The translations under genes and the position numbers were made by a program. From assembly GCA_964369405.1 (NCBI GenBank), contig CAYJGB010000013.1, positions 1-52,038 of the forward strand: a stretch of 52,038 nt of DNA. The letters are read 5' to 3'. Within the stretch, counting starts at the first letter, position 1. Each line of letters begins with the position of its first letter. The notes below the pieces were generated by a model. That model was not told the DNA's origin. It ran no database searches and was given only the letters and a program-made list of their open reading frames with translations. Shown piece after piece: positions 9,083 through 17,134 of the stretch. Source of the stretch: CAYJFG01 sp964369405. GTDB lineage: Bacteria; Bacillota; Clostridia; Oscillospirales; Acutalibacteraceae.

Positions 9083-9300
9083 GTAATAAAATTGATAATA
9101 TAATTTTAGATTTAAGTTTTGTGACAGAAATAAAAAATGATATGTTGTTAAAAGAAGATTTAGGAATAGATAGTTTAAAGTTAGTTGAATTATTGGTAAT
9201 TTTAGAAGAAGAATTTGAAATTGAATTTGATGAAGGCGATTTAGATCCATCAAAATTAGTTAGCGTTCAAGATATAAAAATTCTTTTAGAAAGGTATTAG
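9079..9300 (+). CDS. acyl/peptidyl carrier protein 1
   Basis: This is a 73-residue acidic protein with the carrier-protein motif GIDSLKLVELL; Ser32 is the expected 4'-phosphopantetheine attachment site. The downstream helix FEIEFDEGDLDPSKL matches helix III of carrier proteins. It starts inside the stop of the preceding gene (ATGA overlap) and is followed after two bases by the adenylating ligase, its probable loading enzyme. It would hold the activated acyl or aminoacyl group as a thioester for transfer. No phosphopantetheinyl transferase is visible in the window, so the general cellular one must serve. Confidence 0.88.
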   Translation: MSNKIDNIILDLSFVTEIKNDMLLKEDLGIDSLKLVELLVILEEEFEIEFDEGDLDPSKLVSVQDIKILLERY

Positions 9301-9302
9301 AT

Positions 9303-10622
9303 ATGCTGTGGGATTATATTGAAAATTCATTAAGATTAAACAAAACTTCAACCATGAAATATAATCAGAAAATTATTTCGTTTGAAGAATTATTGAATAA
9401 AATTAATATTTTTTCAAGTAAACTTAATGAACAAAAGTATGCAATAAAGTGCAATAATCCTATTAATGAAAGCATAGCTATTTTAGCTTGTCTTAAAACA
9501 CAAAAAACAGCTGTAATATTATCAGATAAATATGGTGAAATTCACTGTAATAAAATAATTGAAAAAACTAAAATATCATTTATTATTACAGATAGCAGTA
9601 TAGAAAAAATAAATGAAGAAAGATATGAGGAACCTATATTAGAGGATGTTGCATTTATTATGTGTACATCTGGAACGACAGGAACGCCCAAAGGAGCAAT
9701 GATTACACAAAAAAATTTGATTACAAATTTAAATGATATAGGCACTTATTTTGATGTTAGTAGAAATGATAAAATATTAATAGCTAGACCATTATATCAT
9801 TGTGCGGTGTTGACTGGTGAATTTTTATATGCGGTATTAAAAGGAGTTAGTATTTGTTTTTATAATGGAGAGTTTAACCCGATTCGAATTATAAAAACTA
9901 TTAATAATGAAAAAATTTCAGTGTTTTGTGGAACTCCGACTATGTTGTTTTATATATGTAAAATTGCAAACAAATTAAAATTAAATATACCAATATATTC
10001 TGTAGTGACAAGTGGAGAAAATATGAATTTATTAGTTGCTCAAACAATTAGAAAAACATTACCAAATGCTAGAGTTTATAATGTATATGGATTAACAGAA
10101 GCAAGTCCAAGAGTAGCTTTTTTACGACCAGAGTTGTTCGATAAATACCCAAATTGTGTAGGTGAAGTGCTTCCTTCATTAGATTATATGGTAGAAAATG
10201 AAGAGTTGCTATTAAAAGGTAATAGTATAATGAAAGGGTATTATGAAGATGATGAATTAAATAATAGTGTTTTTATTAATGGGTTTTTAAAAACAGGCGA
10301 TTTGGTTGAAATAAATGCATTAGGATTGATTTCGGTAAAATGTAGAAAGGATAATTTGATAATTCGAGCTGGTATAAATATTTATCCAAACGAGATAGAA
10401 AACGAATTGCTTAAAATAAAAGAAATAGAAGATATATTAGTATATGGAGAAATGGATAAAAATGTAGGACAAAAAATACATATAAAAATTGTCAGTAAAA
10501 CATTAACTAGAGAAGAAATTTTTAATATTTGTAAGAAAAAATTATCATTATATCAATATCCAGATTATATAGATATAGTAGAAAAATTAAACAAAAATGC
10601 ATCTGGAAAAAAAGTTAGATAA
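9303..10622 (+). CDS. short AMP-forming acyl/aminoacyl ligase (ANL superfamily)
   Basis: The 439-residue product is an AMP-binding enzyme. It has the P-loop CTSGTTGTPKGAMITQ (about residues 118-133), the core YNVYGLTEASPRV, the TGDL motif, the hinge region CRKDNLIIRAGINIYPNEIE, and the C-terminal catalytic lysine in NASGKKVR. It would activate a carboxylic acid with ATP and load it on one of the flanking carrier proteins. It is shorter than the usual 500 or so residues because the N-terminal domain is reduced, as in some stand-alone adenylation enzymes. Substrate pocket residues are not enough to name the acid. It sits between the two carrier-protein genes with gaps of 2 and 11 bases. Confidence 0.88.
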   Translation: MLWDYIENSLRLNKTSTMKYNQKIISFEELLNKINIFSSKLNEQKYAIKCNNPINESIAILACLKTQKTAVILSDKYGEIHCNKIIEKTKISFIITDSSIEKINEERYEEPILEDVAFIMCTSGTTGTPKGAMITQKNLITNLNDIGTYFDVSRNDKILIARPLYHCAVLTGEFLYAVLKGVSICFYNGEFNPIRIIKTINNEKISVFCGTPTMLFYICKIANKLKLNIPIYSVVTSGENMNLLVAQTIRKTLPNARVYNVYGLTEASPRVAFLRPELFDKYPNCVGEVLPSLDYMVENEELLLKGNSIMKGYYEDDELNNSVFINGFLKTGDLVEINALGLISVKCRKDNLIIRAGINIYPNEIENELLKIKEIEDILVYGEMDKNVGQKIHIKIVSKTLTREEIFNICKKKLSLYQYPDYIDIVEKLNKNASGKKVR

Positions 10623-10633
10623 TAGGAGAGAAT

Positions 10634-10891
10634 ATGGTTAAAGTTGAATATGAAGGTGTAGTTAGAGAAATATTATATAAATTTATACAAAATGAAGAAT
10701 TTAAAAATATTGACATTAAATATGATTTACAGTATTGCGGATTAAATAGTTTGAATTGTATTAGTTTAATTGTTTTACTAGAAGATAAGTTTAATATTCA
10801 ATTTGATGAAGAAAACATTAGACTATCTAAAGTAAGAACAATATTTGATATTAATAAATTGATTGTTGATGGCAAGGAGCTAAATAGATGA
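10634..10891 (+). CDS. acyl/peptidyl carrier protein 2
   Basis: The 85-residue product has the carrier motif as CGLNSLNCISLIVLL: Ser39 is placed for phosphopantetheine, but the usual Asp before it is Asn. LEDKFNIQFDEENIRLSKVRTI matches the second half of the fold. The D-to-N change is tolerated in some carrier proteins, so it is probably functional, though it could be poorly modified. AGGAGA precedes the ATG, and the ATGA at its end overlaps the start of the following hydrolase gene. Two carriers with one ligase suggests either two sequential intermediates or transfer from one carrier to the other. Confidence 0.8.
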   Translation: MVKVEYEGVVREILYKFIQNEEFKNIDIKYDLQYCGLNSLNCISLIVLLEDKFNIQFDEENIRLSKVRTIFDINKLIVDGKELNR

Positions 10892-11895
10892 ATACATATA
10901 GACCATATGTGTATAATGATAAAACATTATTGTTACATAATTATATCTTACTTGGTAGAAAAAAACATTTAGAAAAAAATTATGATATTTTTGATACTGA
11001 AATTGATAAATATGCTATTAAGAAACTTGAATTAATTAATGAATTCGGATTTTGTGAGTTTGAGTGTTTTGATGATCTAACAAGAGAATATTATAATACA
11101 TACAAGTATTTAGATTGTGATAGAGATGAAAAAATATTTTTATATACTGAAATATTCTGTGAGAATGAGAAAAATATTATTTTTCATATTGATAGTTCTA
11201 AAAATACTAAAGTGTGGGTAAACGAAAAATGTATATCTATACACAATAGTATATGGTCTAATTATTTTTATATGAATATAAATCTAGTTGATGGTAAAAA
11301 TACTATTTTAATTGAAAAATTTCAACCAATAGACGTACAAGTGTTTAACATTCAGATATTAAATTATCCTTTTGAGATGACGAATGATATTAAAGCATTA
11401 TCTAATGTAGGAGATAATATTAAATACGACAGTAAAATTTTTTTAGATGATTCTAAATATTTACCTTATAATGATTTCTATGAATTTATGGTGTTAGATT
11501 ATAAATCTAATGATAAAAATAAAAATGCTATTTTAAATATACATAATGAATCAGGTGTAAATGTTATACAAGAGAAGTTTAGTTTAAATCAAAAAATTCA
11601 AATTAATCTGAATAGAATAAAAAAAATAGATACTATTAGTGAATATTTTAAATTAGAACTTAAGTTTAATGATGGTAAGAAAATTCACCAAAAAATAATT
11701 ATTAAGCCATTTGATTACCATAATGATATTGCTCATTTCAATGTTTCCAATAAATATAAACTAGACACTAATTTTATGGGATTAAAAGAAGAAATTATAG
11801 AACTTTTTGAGAAAAAAGATATATATGGTAGCTATTTTAAATGGAAAGAATTAAATAGTATTTATAAAAAAAAATATAGAAGGTGCCTATTGTGA
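10888..11895 (+). CDS. N-terminal part of an alpha/beta-hydrolase, cut by a frameshift
   Basis: This frame codes for 335 residues of an apparently two-part protein. Residues 1 to about 300 look like beta-sandwich accessory domains (for example VWVNEKCISIHNSIW followed by a NTILIEKF strand, as in sugar-binding jelly rolls). There is no signal peptide. The frame ends shortly after an A9 run (11866-11874). With one A fewer it would run through GAYCEDYYKTPGNHTYF into the esterase domain that follows. The start overlaps the carrier protein stop (ATGA). The intact protein would have about 814 residues. Without the shift, the C-terminal 4-8 residues after the A-run are out of frame and meaningless. 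Confidence 0.75.
   Translation: MNTYRPYVYNDKTLLLHNYILLGRKKHLEKNYDIFDTEIDKYAIKKLELINEFGFCEFECFDDLTREYYNTYKYLDCDRDEKIFLYTEIFCENEKNIIFHIDSSKNTKVWVNEKCISIHNSIWSNYFYMNINLVDGKNTILIEKFQPIDVQVFNIQILNYPFEMTNDIKALSNVGDNIKYDSKIFLDDSKYLPYNDFYEFMVLDYKSNDKNKNAILNIHNESGVNVIQEKFSLNQKIQINLNRIKKIDTISEYFKLELKFNDGKKIHQKIIIKPFDYHNDIAHFNVSNKYKLDTNFMGLKEEIIELFEKKDIYGSYFKWKELNSIYKKKYRRCLL
11866..11874 (+). other. A9 run at the frameshift point of the hydrolase gene
   Basis: Nine consecutive A residues. Reading through with eight A joins the upstream frame (…LNSIYKK) to the downstream frame (NIEGAYCEDYYK…) without any stop, restoring one ORF from 10888 to 13333. With ten A a stop follows at once. A9 runs are classic sites of sequencing error, of transcriptional slippage and of phase-variable indels. 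Confidence 0.8.
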
Positions 11896-13333
11896 AGATT
11901 ATTATAAAACACCGGGTAATCATACATATTTTATTAGGTCGAGGTTAGATGGAAAGCATATTAAAGTAGGAATTCATATACCCGAAAATTATAATTTTGA
12001 AAAAACTTATCCAGCCTTTTTATTTTTGTTAACAGTGAAAGAAGAATTTTACAGTGATAAAGTGGATTATGAATTGTTAGACGAATCTGTTCTTGCTTTT
12101 GATATTGCAGGGAGGGGTTATACTAGTGGTGCTTATGTAGGAGAAGCGGCGACTTTAGAAATTTTAGAATGGATAAGAAAAGAATTTTTGATTGATGAAG
12201 ATAGAACCTACATAATAGGTCAATCAAATGGAGGGTTTGCTACTTATTCAATCGCACAAAACTACCCAGATTTATCAGCAGCAATTTATCCGTTAATAAG
12301 TTATCCTAATATAGATACATTAGATAACATAAGTAATATTCCTACTTATCAAATAGTGTCATCTAAAGATCACGTTTTTCACAGTAGAGAAAGTGAAGTA
12401 TATAATATTTTATATAAATATAAAAATTATTATGAAATAAAAATTGAAGAAATGATACACTCTTATTTAAAGTTCTATGTTGTACATATTAATATATTAA
12501 ATAAAATACTAAAACATAAGAGAAATAAATATCCTAAAAATATCGTTTTCAAAACACAAAGAAACAGACATTTAAATAGTTATTATATTGAATTATTTGG
12601 TATAGCTAAAAATGCTGATACAGCATATATTAGGTGCGATATTTTAGATGAAAGAAATGTGAAAATAACTACTTCAGGAACAAATGGTTTTAAGTTTGTT
12701 ATACCTCCTATAATTAATAAAGAAAAGTTTGCTGTTTTTATTAATAATATAAAATTTTCTTTTGTTAAGTTTGCAAAAGTTAGTGTTAATTTTTTGTGTA
12801 TGGATAAGTGGGAAATAGTAGACTTTATTCCAGAAATTAATTATAGAAAAGGAAGCGGATTATTAGATGTATATTTAGATTCATTGCAAATTATTATTCC
12901 TAATAATTCAGATAAGAGGATTGAAAATTTAGCAAATAAGTTTTCAAAACCTTATTCGAACGGATTTGATCCAATTGTTTTTGTAGATTATCCTATATTA
13001 TATGAAGAATTATTTGATATCAATTCTATGTATGGAAAGAATTTTATTATTATAGATTATAAAAATACAAATAAAATTACTTCTAAAATAAATTTAGATT
13101 TAATAGTTAAGTATGATGAAAATGGTTATTATTATAATAATGAAAGAATTGATAAAGATTATGTGATTATGCAGGTTGTTGCTAATCCGTATAATAAATT
13201 AAAATCAATATTGGTTATATCGACTAATAATTTAGAGTTATTAAATAAACACAGGTTGTTAAGAAGACTAACTTTACCAACATATTGTTATGGATTACAT
13301 CCGTATTGGAACAAAGAAGTATATATTGAATAA
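11882..13333 (+). CDS. C-terminal part of the alpha/beta-hydrolase (esterase/peptidase domain)
   Basis: This frame is open from just after 11854 and is coding-like from 11882, although the first usual start codon is the TTG at 12026, without a ribosome binding site. It encodes an esterase or prolyl-oligopeptidase-like alpha/beta-hydrolase. HIPENYNFEKTYPAFLFL is the entrance strand, DIAGRGYTSGAY the oxyanion region, and GQSNGGFATY holds the nucleophilic Ser in GxSxG. A SSKDHVF strand end and an IHSYLKF segment could give Asp and His. About 270 further residues follow without a recognised domain. It could release the product from a carrier protein or hydrolyse an ester in it. Part of one gene with the preceding feature. 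Confidence 0.75.
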   Translation, partial: GAYCEDYYKTPGNHTYFIRSRLDGKHIKVGIHIPENYNFEKTYPAFLFLLTVKEEFYSDKVDYELLDESVLAFDIAGRGYTSGAYVGEAATLEILEWIRKEFLIDEDRTYIIGQSNGGFATYSIAQNYPDLSAAIYPLISYPNIDTLDNISNIPTYQIVSSKDHVFHSRESEVYNILYKYKNYYEIKIEEMIHSYLKFYVVHINILNKILKHKRNKYPKNIVFKTQRNRHLNSYYIELFGIAKNADTAYIRCDILDERNVKITTSGTNGFKFVIPPIINKEKFAVFINNIKFSFVKFAKVSVNFLCMDKWEIVDFIPEINYRKGSGLLDVYLDSLQIIIPNNSDKRIENLANKFSKPYSNGFDPIVFVDYPILYEELFDINSMYGKNFIIIDYKNTNKITSKINLDLIVKYDENGYYYNNERIDKDYVIMQVVANPYNKLKSILVISTNNLELLNKHRLLRRLTLPTYCYGLHPYWNKEVYIE

Positions 13334-13354
13334 AATAAGAAGGAGAATAAATAT

Positions 13355-13611
13355 ATGCAAAATAATATAAAAAATTATGTTTGGTTATTGTCTTGATATT
13401 AGTTACTGTTTCAACTATTGGTTGTAATACTGGTAATGATAATCAAGAGCAAGAGCAAAAGTTAGAATATGAAGTGTTAAAGGAAAACGATGACATTTTT
13501 AAACCTATACCAAGTGAATATAAAGAAAAAAATAAACACGAAGAGATAGTAGATGAATTTAGCAGCGAAATAAGTGTTTGTTATAAAAATGAAGATGATA
13601 CGGTTTATTAA
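13355..13611 (+). pseudogene. small lipoprotein with a frameshift in its signal peptide
   Basis: AAGGAG (13340-13345) lies an ideal distance before the ATG at 13355, but that frame stops after 13 codons. The next frame, open from 13366, encodes LCLVIVLILVTVSTIGC followed by a Gln/Glu/Lys-rich tail to 13611: a lipoprotein signal peptide ending in a lipobox. One extra A in the A6 run at 13369-13374 would join them as MQNNIKK-LCLVIVLIL…, a perfect basic n-region plus core. The mature protein would be about 60 residues. It may be a surface lipoprotein giving immunity to the operon's product, which is inference from position. As written it is not translated, unless by slippage or from the weak TTG at 13381. 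Confidence 0.65.
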
Positions 13612-13737
13612 CAAACTATTAATAGAGTGTTAACTTTTTGTAAATTTTTAAAAAACCTATTGAAGTATTTAAAACTTGACTGTACAATAACTATTGAAAT
13701 TAAATATTCGGGATTTTATCACAGTCTAGTGAAAAAA

Positions 13738-13761
13738 AAACACGCAAAAATTGTGTGTTGA
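13738..13761 (-). terminator. hairpin with T-run on the minus strand
   Basis: On the minus strand AACACACAA and TTGCGTGTT pair around a 3-base loop (one G-U pair) and run into nine T residues. No minus-strand gene lies nearby, so it may block antisense transcription or act as a leader hairpin ahead of the bacteriocin gene on the plus strand. Confidence 0.45.
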
Positions 13762-13848
13762 ATATTTAATTATTCATTTCAGTTGTAATTACTGCAGAAT
13801 TATAACTAATAAATAATATTAAAAAACAAAAAGAAAGTAGGAATTAAA

Positions 13849-14208
13849 ATGAATAAAATTATTAAAAAAATAACAGCAATTACAATTACAGGAGTTGTTA
13901 TGGCAAGTGTAGCAGTAACAGCTTTTGCAACGTCAGAATCTATAAATGATGGGGGTGCTACTTGGTCTGGTGGTGTTAATTCATCTAATATCGTCTATTC
14001 TCAATTGGTTGATAATAAAGTTGATGGGTTAAAATACAAAACAAAAGTTTGGGTTATAAATGATTTGGGTCAAGTTAATGAAAAAACAGATACTACTTCA
14101 GCAAAAGGTAAAGCTGGAAGAGTTTATACGTCTATTGGTGCAAGTTATTGGAATCCATTTGGTGCAAATAAATCGGGTTACGATTATATAACTGTATTAA
14201 GAACTTAA
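13849..14208 (+). CDS. lactococcin 972 family bacteriocin precursor
   Basis: The 119-residue product starts with a Sec signal peptide (MNKIIKKITAITITGVVMAS…, cleavage after TAFA) and a mature part of about 92 residues without Cys. The mature N-terminus DGGATWSGGV followed by NIVYSQL matches the 'GGxWxxG…VYS' pattern of lactococcin 972. In that family the peptide is exported by Sec and binds lipid II to block septum formation in related cells. The two genes after it, a membrane protein and an ABC ATPase, are the standard partners of the family, which makes the call firm. AGTAGGA precedes the ATG. A terminator just after the gene should make this peptide more abundant than the downstream proteins. 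Confidence 0.88.
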   Translation: MNKIIKKITAITITGVVMASVAVTAFATSESINDGGATWSGGVNSSNIVYSQLVDNKVDGLKYKTKVWVINDLGQVNEKTDTTSAKGKAGRVYTSIGASYWNPFGANKSGYDYITVLRT

Positions 14209-14217
14209 TTTGTATTA

Positions 14218-14251
14218 TCAGAAAGTGTGAATTTCTCACTTTCTGATTTTT
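14218..14251 (+). terminator. intra-operon terminator after the bacteriocin gene
   Basis: TCAGAAAGTG (14218-14227) pairs perfectly with CACTTTCTGA (14237-14246), followed by five T. It lies between the bacteriocin gene and its immunity/transport genes, so partial read-through would set the peptide-to-immunity ratio. Confidence 0.85.
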
Positions 14252-14283
14252 GTGTGTAAATAAAATTTTGTGGAGGTTTAGTT

Positions 14284-16176
14284 TTGAAAAAAATATTTTG
14301 TTGCATTGGTGCTTTAATCGCTGTATTTTCAATTTTTATTATAATTTTAGTTCAATATTATGATGTATCTTTAAGTGAGCAACAAGAATATCATTATACG
14401 ATAGATGATAATTCACCAACAATTAGTATAAGTCAATTAGAAAAAATAGCAATAGACGCTGATGTGCAAGTGCAGATAAAAAGTTACGGGTCAATGAATT
14501 ATGGAAATAGAAATATAAATTTTAGAATATTAAATGCAGATGAAAACATACAAGAAGGTAGACAACCTAGTATTTTTCCTGGAGATAATATAAACTACAT
14601 TTTGAATAGTGATGATGCAGATATGCAAATTAGTTATTTTATTATTCAAGAAGATGATAATAGTAAAATAGATGCATTTAATTCACAATTAGAAGATTTA
14701 GGGATAAGCTATTCAATAATTAGTAGTCAGCCTTATCAGTTTAATTTTTTTACGCTTTTTGTTAATGCTAGTATTTCCATATTTTTATATTTGTTATTAT
14801 TTTTATTATTAGTTTGTATAATTTCATATTATGCTTACAGAGTGAAAGAAATTGGAATTTTAAAACAAAATGGTTGGTCTAATTTTAAAATTTCATTAAA
14901 GATTGTTTCTTCGGTATTTCTAAGAATTGTTTTATCAAGTTTAGTTATTATGATACCAATAGCTGTTTATATAGCAATTACAAATATTGCTTTATTAAAT
15001 ACTTACGCAAGATTAAGTATTACACTTATTATATTATTGTTTGCTGTATTTTTAATATCTTCTATTATTGCAATAGTGTTTATACATAAGTTAAATCAGA
15101 TTACTGCAATTAAAAATGGTCGTAATAATAAACCGTATTTTGTTCTAATTTTGGGTTTTAAAGTTATTATAACATTACTTGTATTTACAACGTTTAATAG
15201 TTTTTATATAAATTTAATAGATTCTAATAACGCAATAAAATCTGGTAATGAAATCAAGTCGAAAAATTTATATACAGGACAAAGTTTTGGTGTTTCAGAA
15301 AGTGAGATAAATAAATTAAATGATTTTGCTGATACGCTTTCTGATGATGAAGTATTTAATTATGACAGTATGAGTGTAGAAAAGTCATATACTTTAATGC
15401 AAATTAATAATGACAACTTATCATTGAATGAATATTCGGAAATGGGTTATAGTTACCTGAGAATGTCTAGTAATTTTATTCCATATATATCTGATGATAT
15501 AACAATTGATAATGAAAAATTAAAATATGTATTAATTCCTGAGCATTTAGAAGATGAAACAAGTGATATATTGATTGATTGGTATGGTACAGATGATTTA
15601 GAAGAATTAGATATAACAATACAGTATATTGAAGATGGAATTATTTATAAAGACCCTATAAGTCCCGATAAGTATATTTATGATGCGATAGTAATAGTTT
15701 CACCTGTACAAAAAGAATTTACATTACCAAATTCAGAAGTGTATTTTACACAAGATAGTGCAGCACAATTAGAGAATTATTCATATGATGTGCTTGAACT
15801 TCCTAAAAGTGAGTTGCGTTTACGTCCTATTAATGACGACATAGATTTGATTATAGCTAATAAAGTAATAACGTTATCACAAAGTGTATTATCTTTAGTT
15901 GTAGCTTTGATATCATACATTTTAGTAGTAAATTCAATTATAATAATATATTTTGAACTGAAAAAGAAAAGAATTGCGGTGAATTTATTATTAGGAAGAA
16001 TTCCTATTAAAACAGTAGTTCCTATGGTAGCAGTAAACACTATAATAGCACTATTATTGGCTATATTTATAAATCCTATTTTAATTAGTTTAGTTGTACT
16101 AGAACTTATTATATATGTATTTGTAATAAGTAGATATTTTAAAAGAGCTATGGTTTGTTTAATAAAAGGAGAATAA
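14284..16176 (+). CDS. bacteriocin-associated integral membrane protein (putative immunity, FtsX/MacB-like)
   Basis: The 630-residue protein matches in layout the large membrane protein that accompanies lactococcin 972-type bacteriocins. It has an N-terminal helix, an extracellular domain (about residues 30-150), a block of three helices (about 155-270) and another helix near 285. A second extracellular domain (about 310-525) follows, then three C-terminal helices. This is the duplicated FtsX/MacB arrangement. With the following ATPase it would form a complex giving immunity, or helping remove the bacteriocin. The start is a TTG at 14284, 7 bases after GGAGG (14272-14276). It is coupled to the next gene with only 2 bases between them. 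Confidence 0.85.
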   Translation: MKKIFCCIGALIAVFSIFIIILVQYYDVSLSEQQEYHYTIDDNSPTISISQLEKIAIDADVQVQIKSYGSMNYGNRNINFRILNADENIQEGRQPSIFPGDNINYILNSDDADMQISYFIIQEDDNSKIDAFNSQLEDLGISYSIISSQPYQFNFFTLFVNASISIFLYLLLFLLLVCIISYYAYRVKEIGILKQNGWSNFKISLKIVSSVFLRIVLSSLVIMIPIAVYIAITNIALLNTYARLSITLIILLFAVFLISSIIAIVFIHKLNQITAIKNGRNNKPYFVLILGFKVIITLLVFTTFNSFYINLIDSNNAIKSGNEIKSKNLYTGQSFGVSESEINKLNDFADTLSDDEVFNYDSMSVEKSYTLMQINNDNLSLNEYSEMGYSYLRMSSNFIPYISDDITIDNEKLKYVLIPEHLEDETSDILIDWYGTDDLEELDITIQYIEDGIIYKDPISPDKYIYDAIVIVSPVQKEFTLPNSEVYFTQDSAAQLENYSYDVLELPKSELRLRPINDDIDLIIANKVITLSQSVLSLVVALISYILVVNSIIIIYFELKKKRIAVNLLLGRIPIKTVVPMVAVNTIIALLLAIFINPILISLVVLELIIYVFVISRYFKRAMVCLIKGE

Positions 16177-16178
16177 TT

Positions 16179-16808
16179 ATGGTGCAAATAGAATTAAAGA
16201 ATATTAATAAAAAATTCAGTAAAAAGACTATATTTGAGGATTTCAATTTAAGTATTGAAAAAGGAGATTTTGTAGGGATTAAAGGAGAGAGTGGCAAAGG
16301 GAAAACTACACTCTTAAATATAATAGGTTTGCTAGATGACTATGATGGTGAAGTTGTTATTGAGGGAAAGAAAATAAAATATTCTGACAAAAAAGCAATA
16401 AGACTTTTACTAAAAAACAAAATCGGATATCTGTTTCAAAATTTTGCTTTAATAGATGATACAACTGTCTATGAAAACTTAAAAATAGTTATGAAAAAAG
16501 ATAGCAAAAATAATCTACTAAAAGAAATGAATAAAGCACTTAATGAAGTTGGTCTTGAAGAAAATATGATTAATCAAAAAGTGTATGAGCTTTCTGGAGG
16601 CGAACAACAAAGAGTAGCATTAGCACGAATTATATTAAAAAAATGCGACATTATTTTAGCAGATGAGCCTACAGGTAGTTTAGATAAAACGAATGGTGCA
16701 ATGATTATGAATTTATTAGTTGAACTAAATAAAAAAGGCAAGACTATTGTTATGGTAACGCATGAACCTGATAACCTTAAATATTGCAATAGAATAGTAG
16801 AACTTTAG
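16179..16808 (+). CDS. ABC transporter ATP-binding protein of the bacteriocin immunity system
   Basis: The 209-residue ATPase is a stand-alone subunit of the MacB/LolD type. Motifs: Walker A GESGKGKTT, Q-loop LFQNFAL, signature LSGGEQQRVALAR, Walker B IILADEPTGSLD, H-loop VTHEPD. It would power the membrane protein encoded immediately upstream. AAAGGAG (16165-16171) precedes the ATG at 16179, so the longer frame from 16155 inside the upstream gene is not used. It is the last gene of the bacteriocin operon, followed by a strong terminator at 16910. Confidence 0.9.
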   Translation: MVQIELKNINKKFSKKTIFEDFNLSIEKGDFVGIKGESGKGKTTLLNIIGLLDDYDGEVVIEGKKIKYSDKKAIRLLLKNKIGYLFQNFALIDDTTVYENLKIVMKKDSKNNLLKEMNKALNEVGLEENMINQKVYELSGGEQQRVALARIILKKCDIILADEPTGSLDKTNGAMIMNLLVELNKKGKTIVMVTHEPDNLKYCNRIVEL

Positions 16809-17134
16809 TAGCTTAATATTTAAGAGTTTAAATAATCACATATAGTTATTTATATGTTATTATAAAAATTTTAATAAAATATTTTATTCATTATAAATCT
16901 AAAATTAACCACCTTGTAAATGATTACAGGGTGATTTTTTGCTTGTTACCACACCATATCATAATCGAACACTATGTACATATAAAGGCGAATACGTAAC
17001 TTTATAATCTGTAGTTGTCTTTAGAATAATAAAATTACTGCTAATAAGTTCGTGGATTGTCCACTTTTTGCTGTTTTTATTAAAATAATCGGAAGTTTGA
17101 AGAGGTGTGTTAAGAAATTTATTGTTTATAGCCG
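16809..17134. other. junction region between bacteriocin operon and the sigK fragment
   Basis: Apart from the terminator at 16910-16940, no gene is supported on either strand. If the sigK-element reading is right, bases up to about 17150 are the inner end of the element and should carry the recombinase recognition sequence. No site-specific recombinase gene lies here. Confidence 0.4.
16910..16940 (+). terminator. terminator of the bacteriocin operon
   Basis: CACCTTGTAA pairs with TTACAGGGTG (one wobble pair) around an ATGA loop and is followed by six T. Confidence 0.85.
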
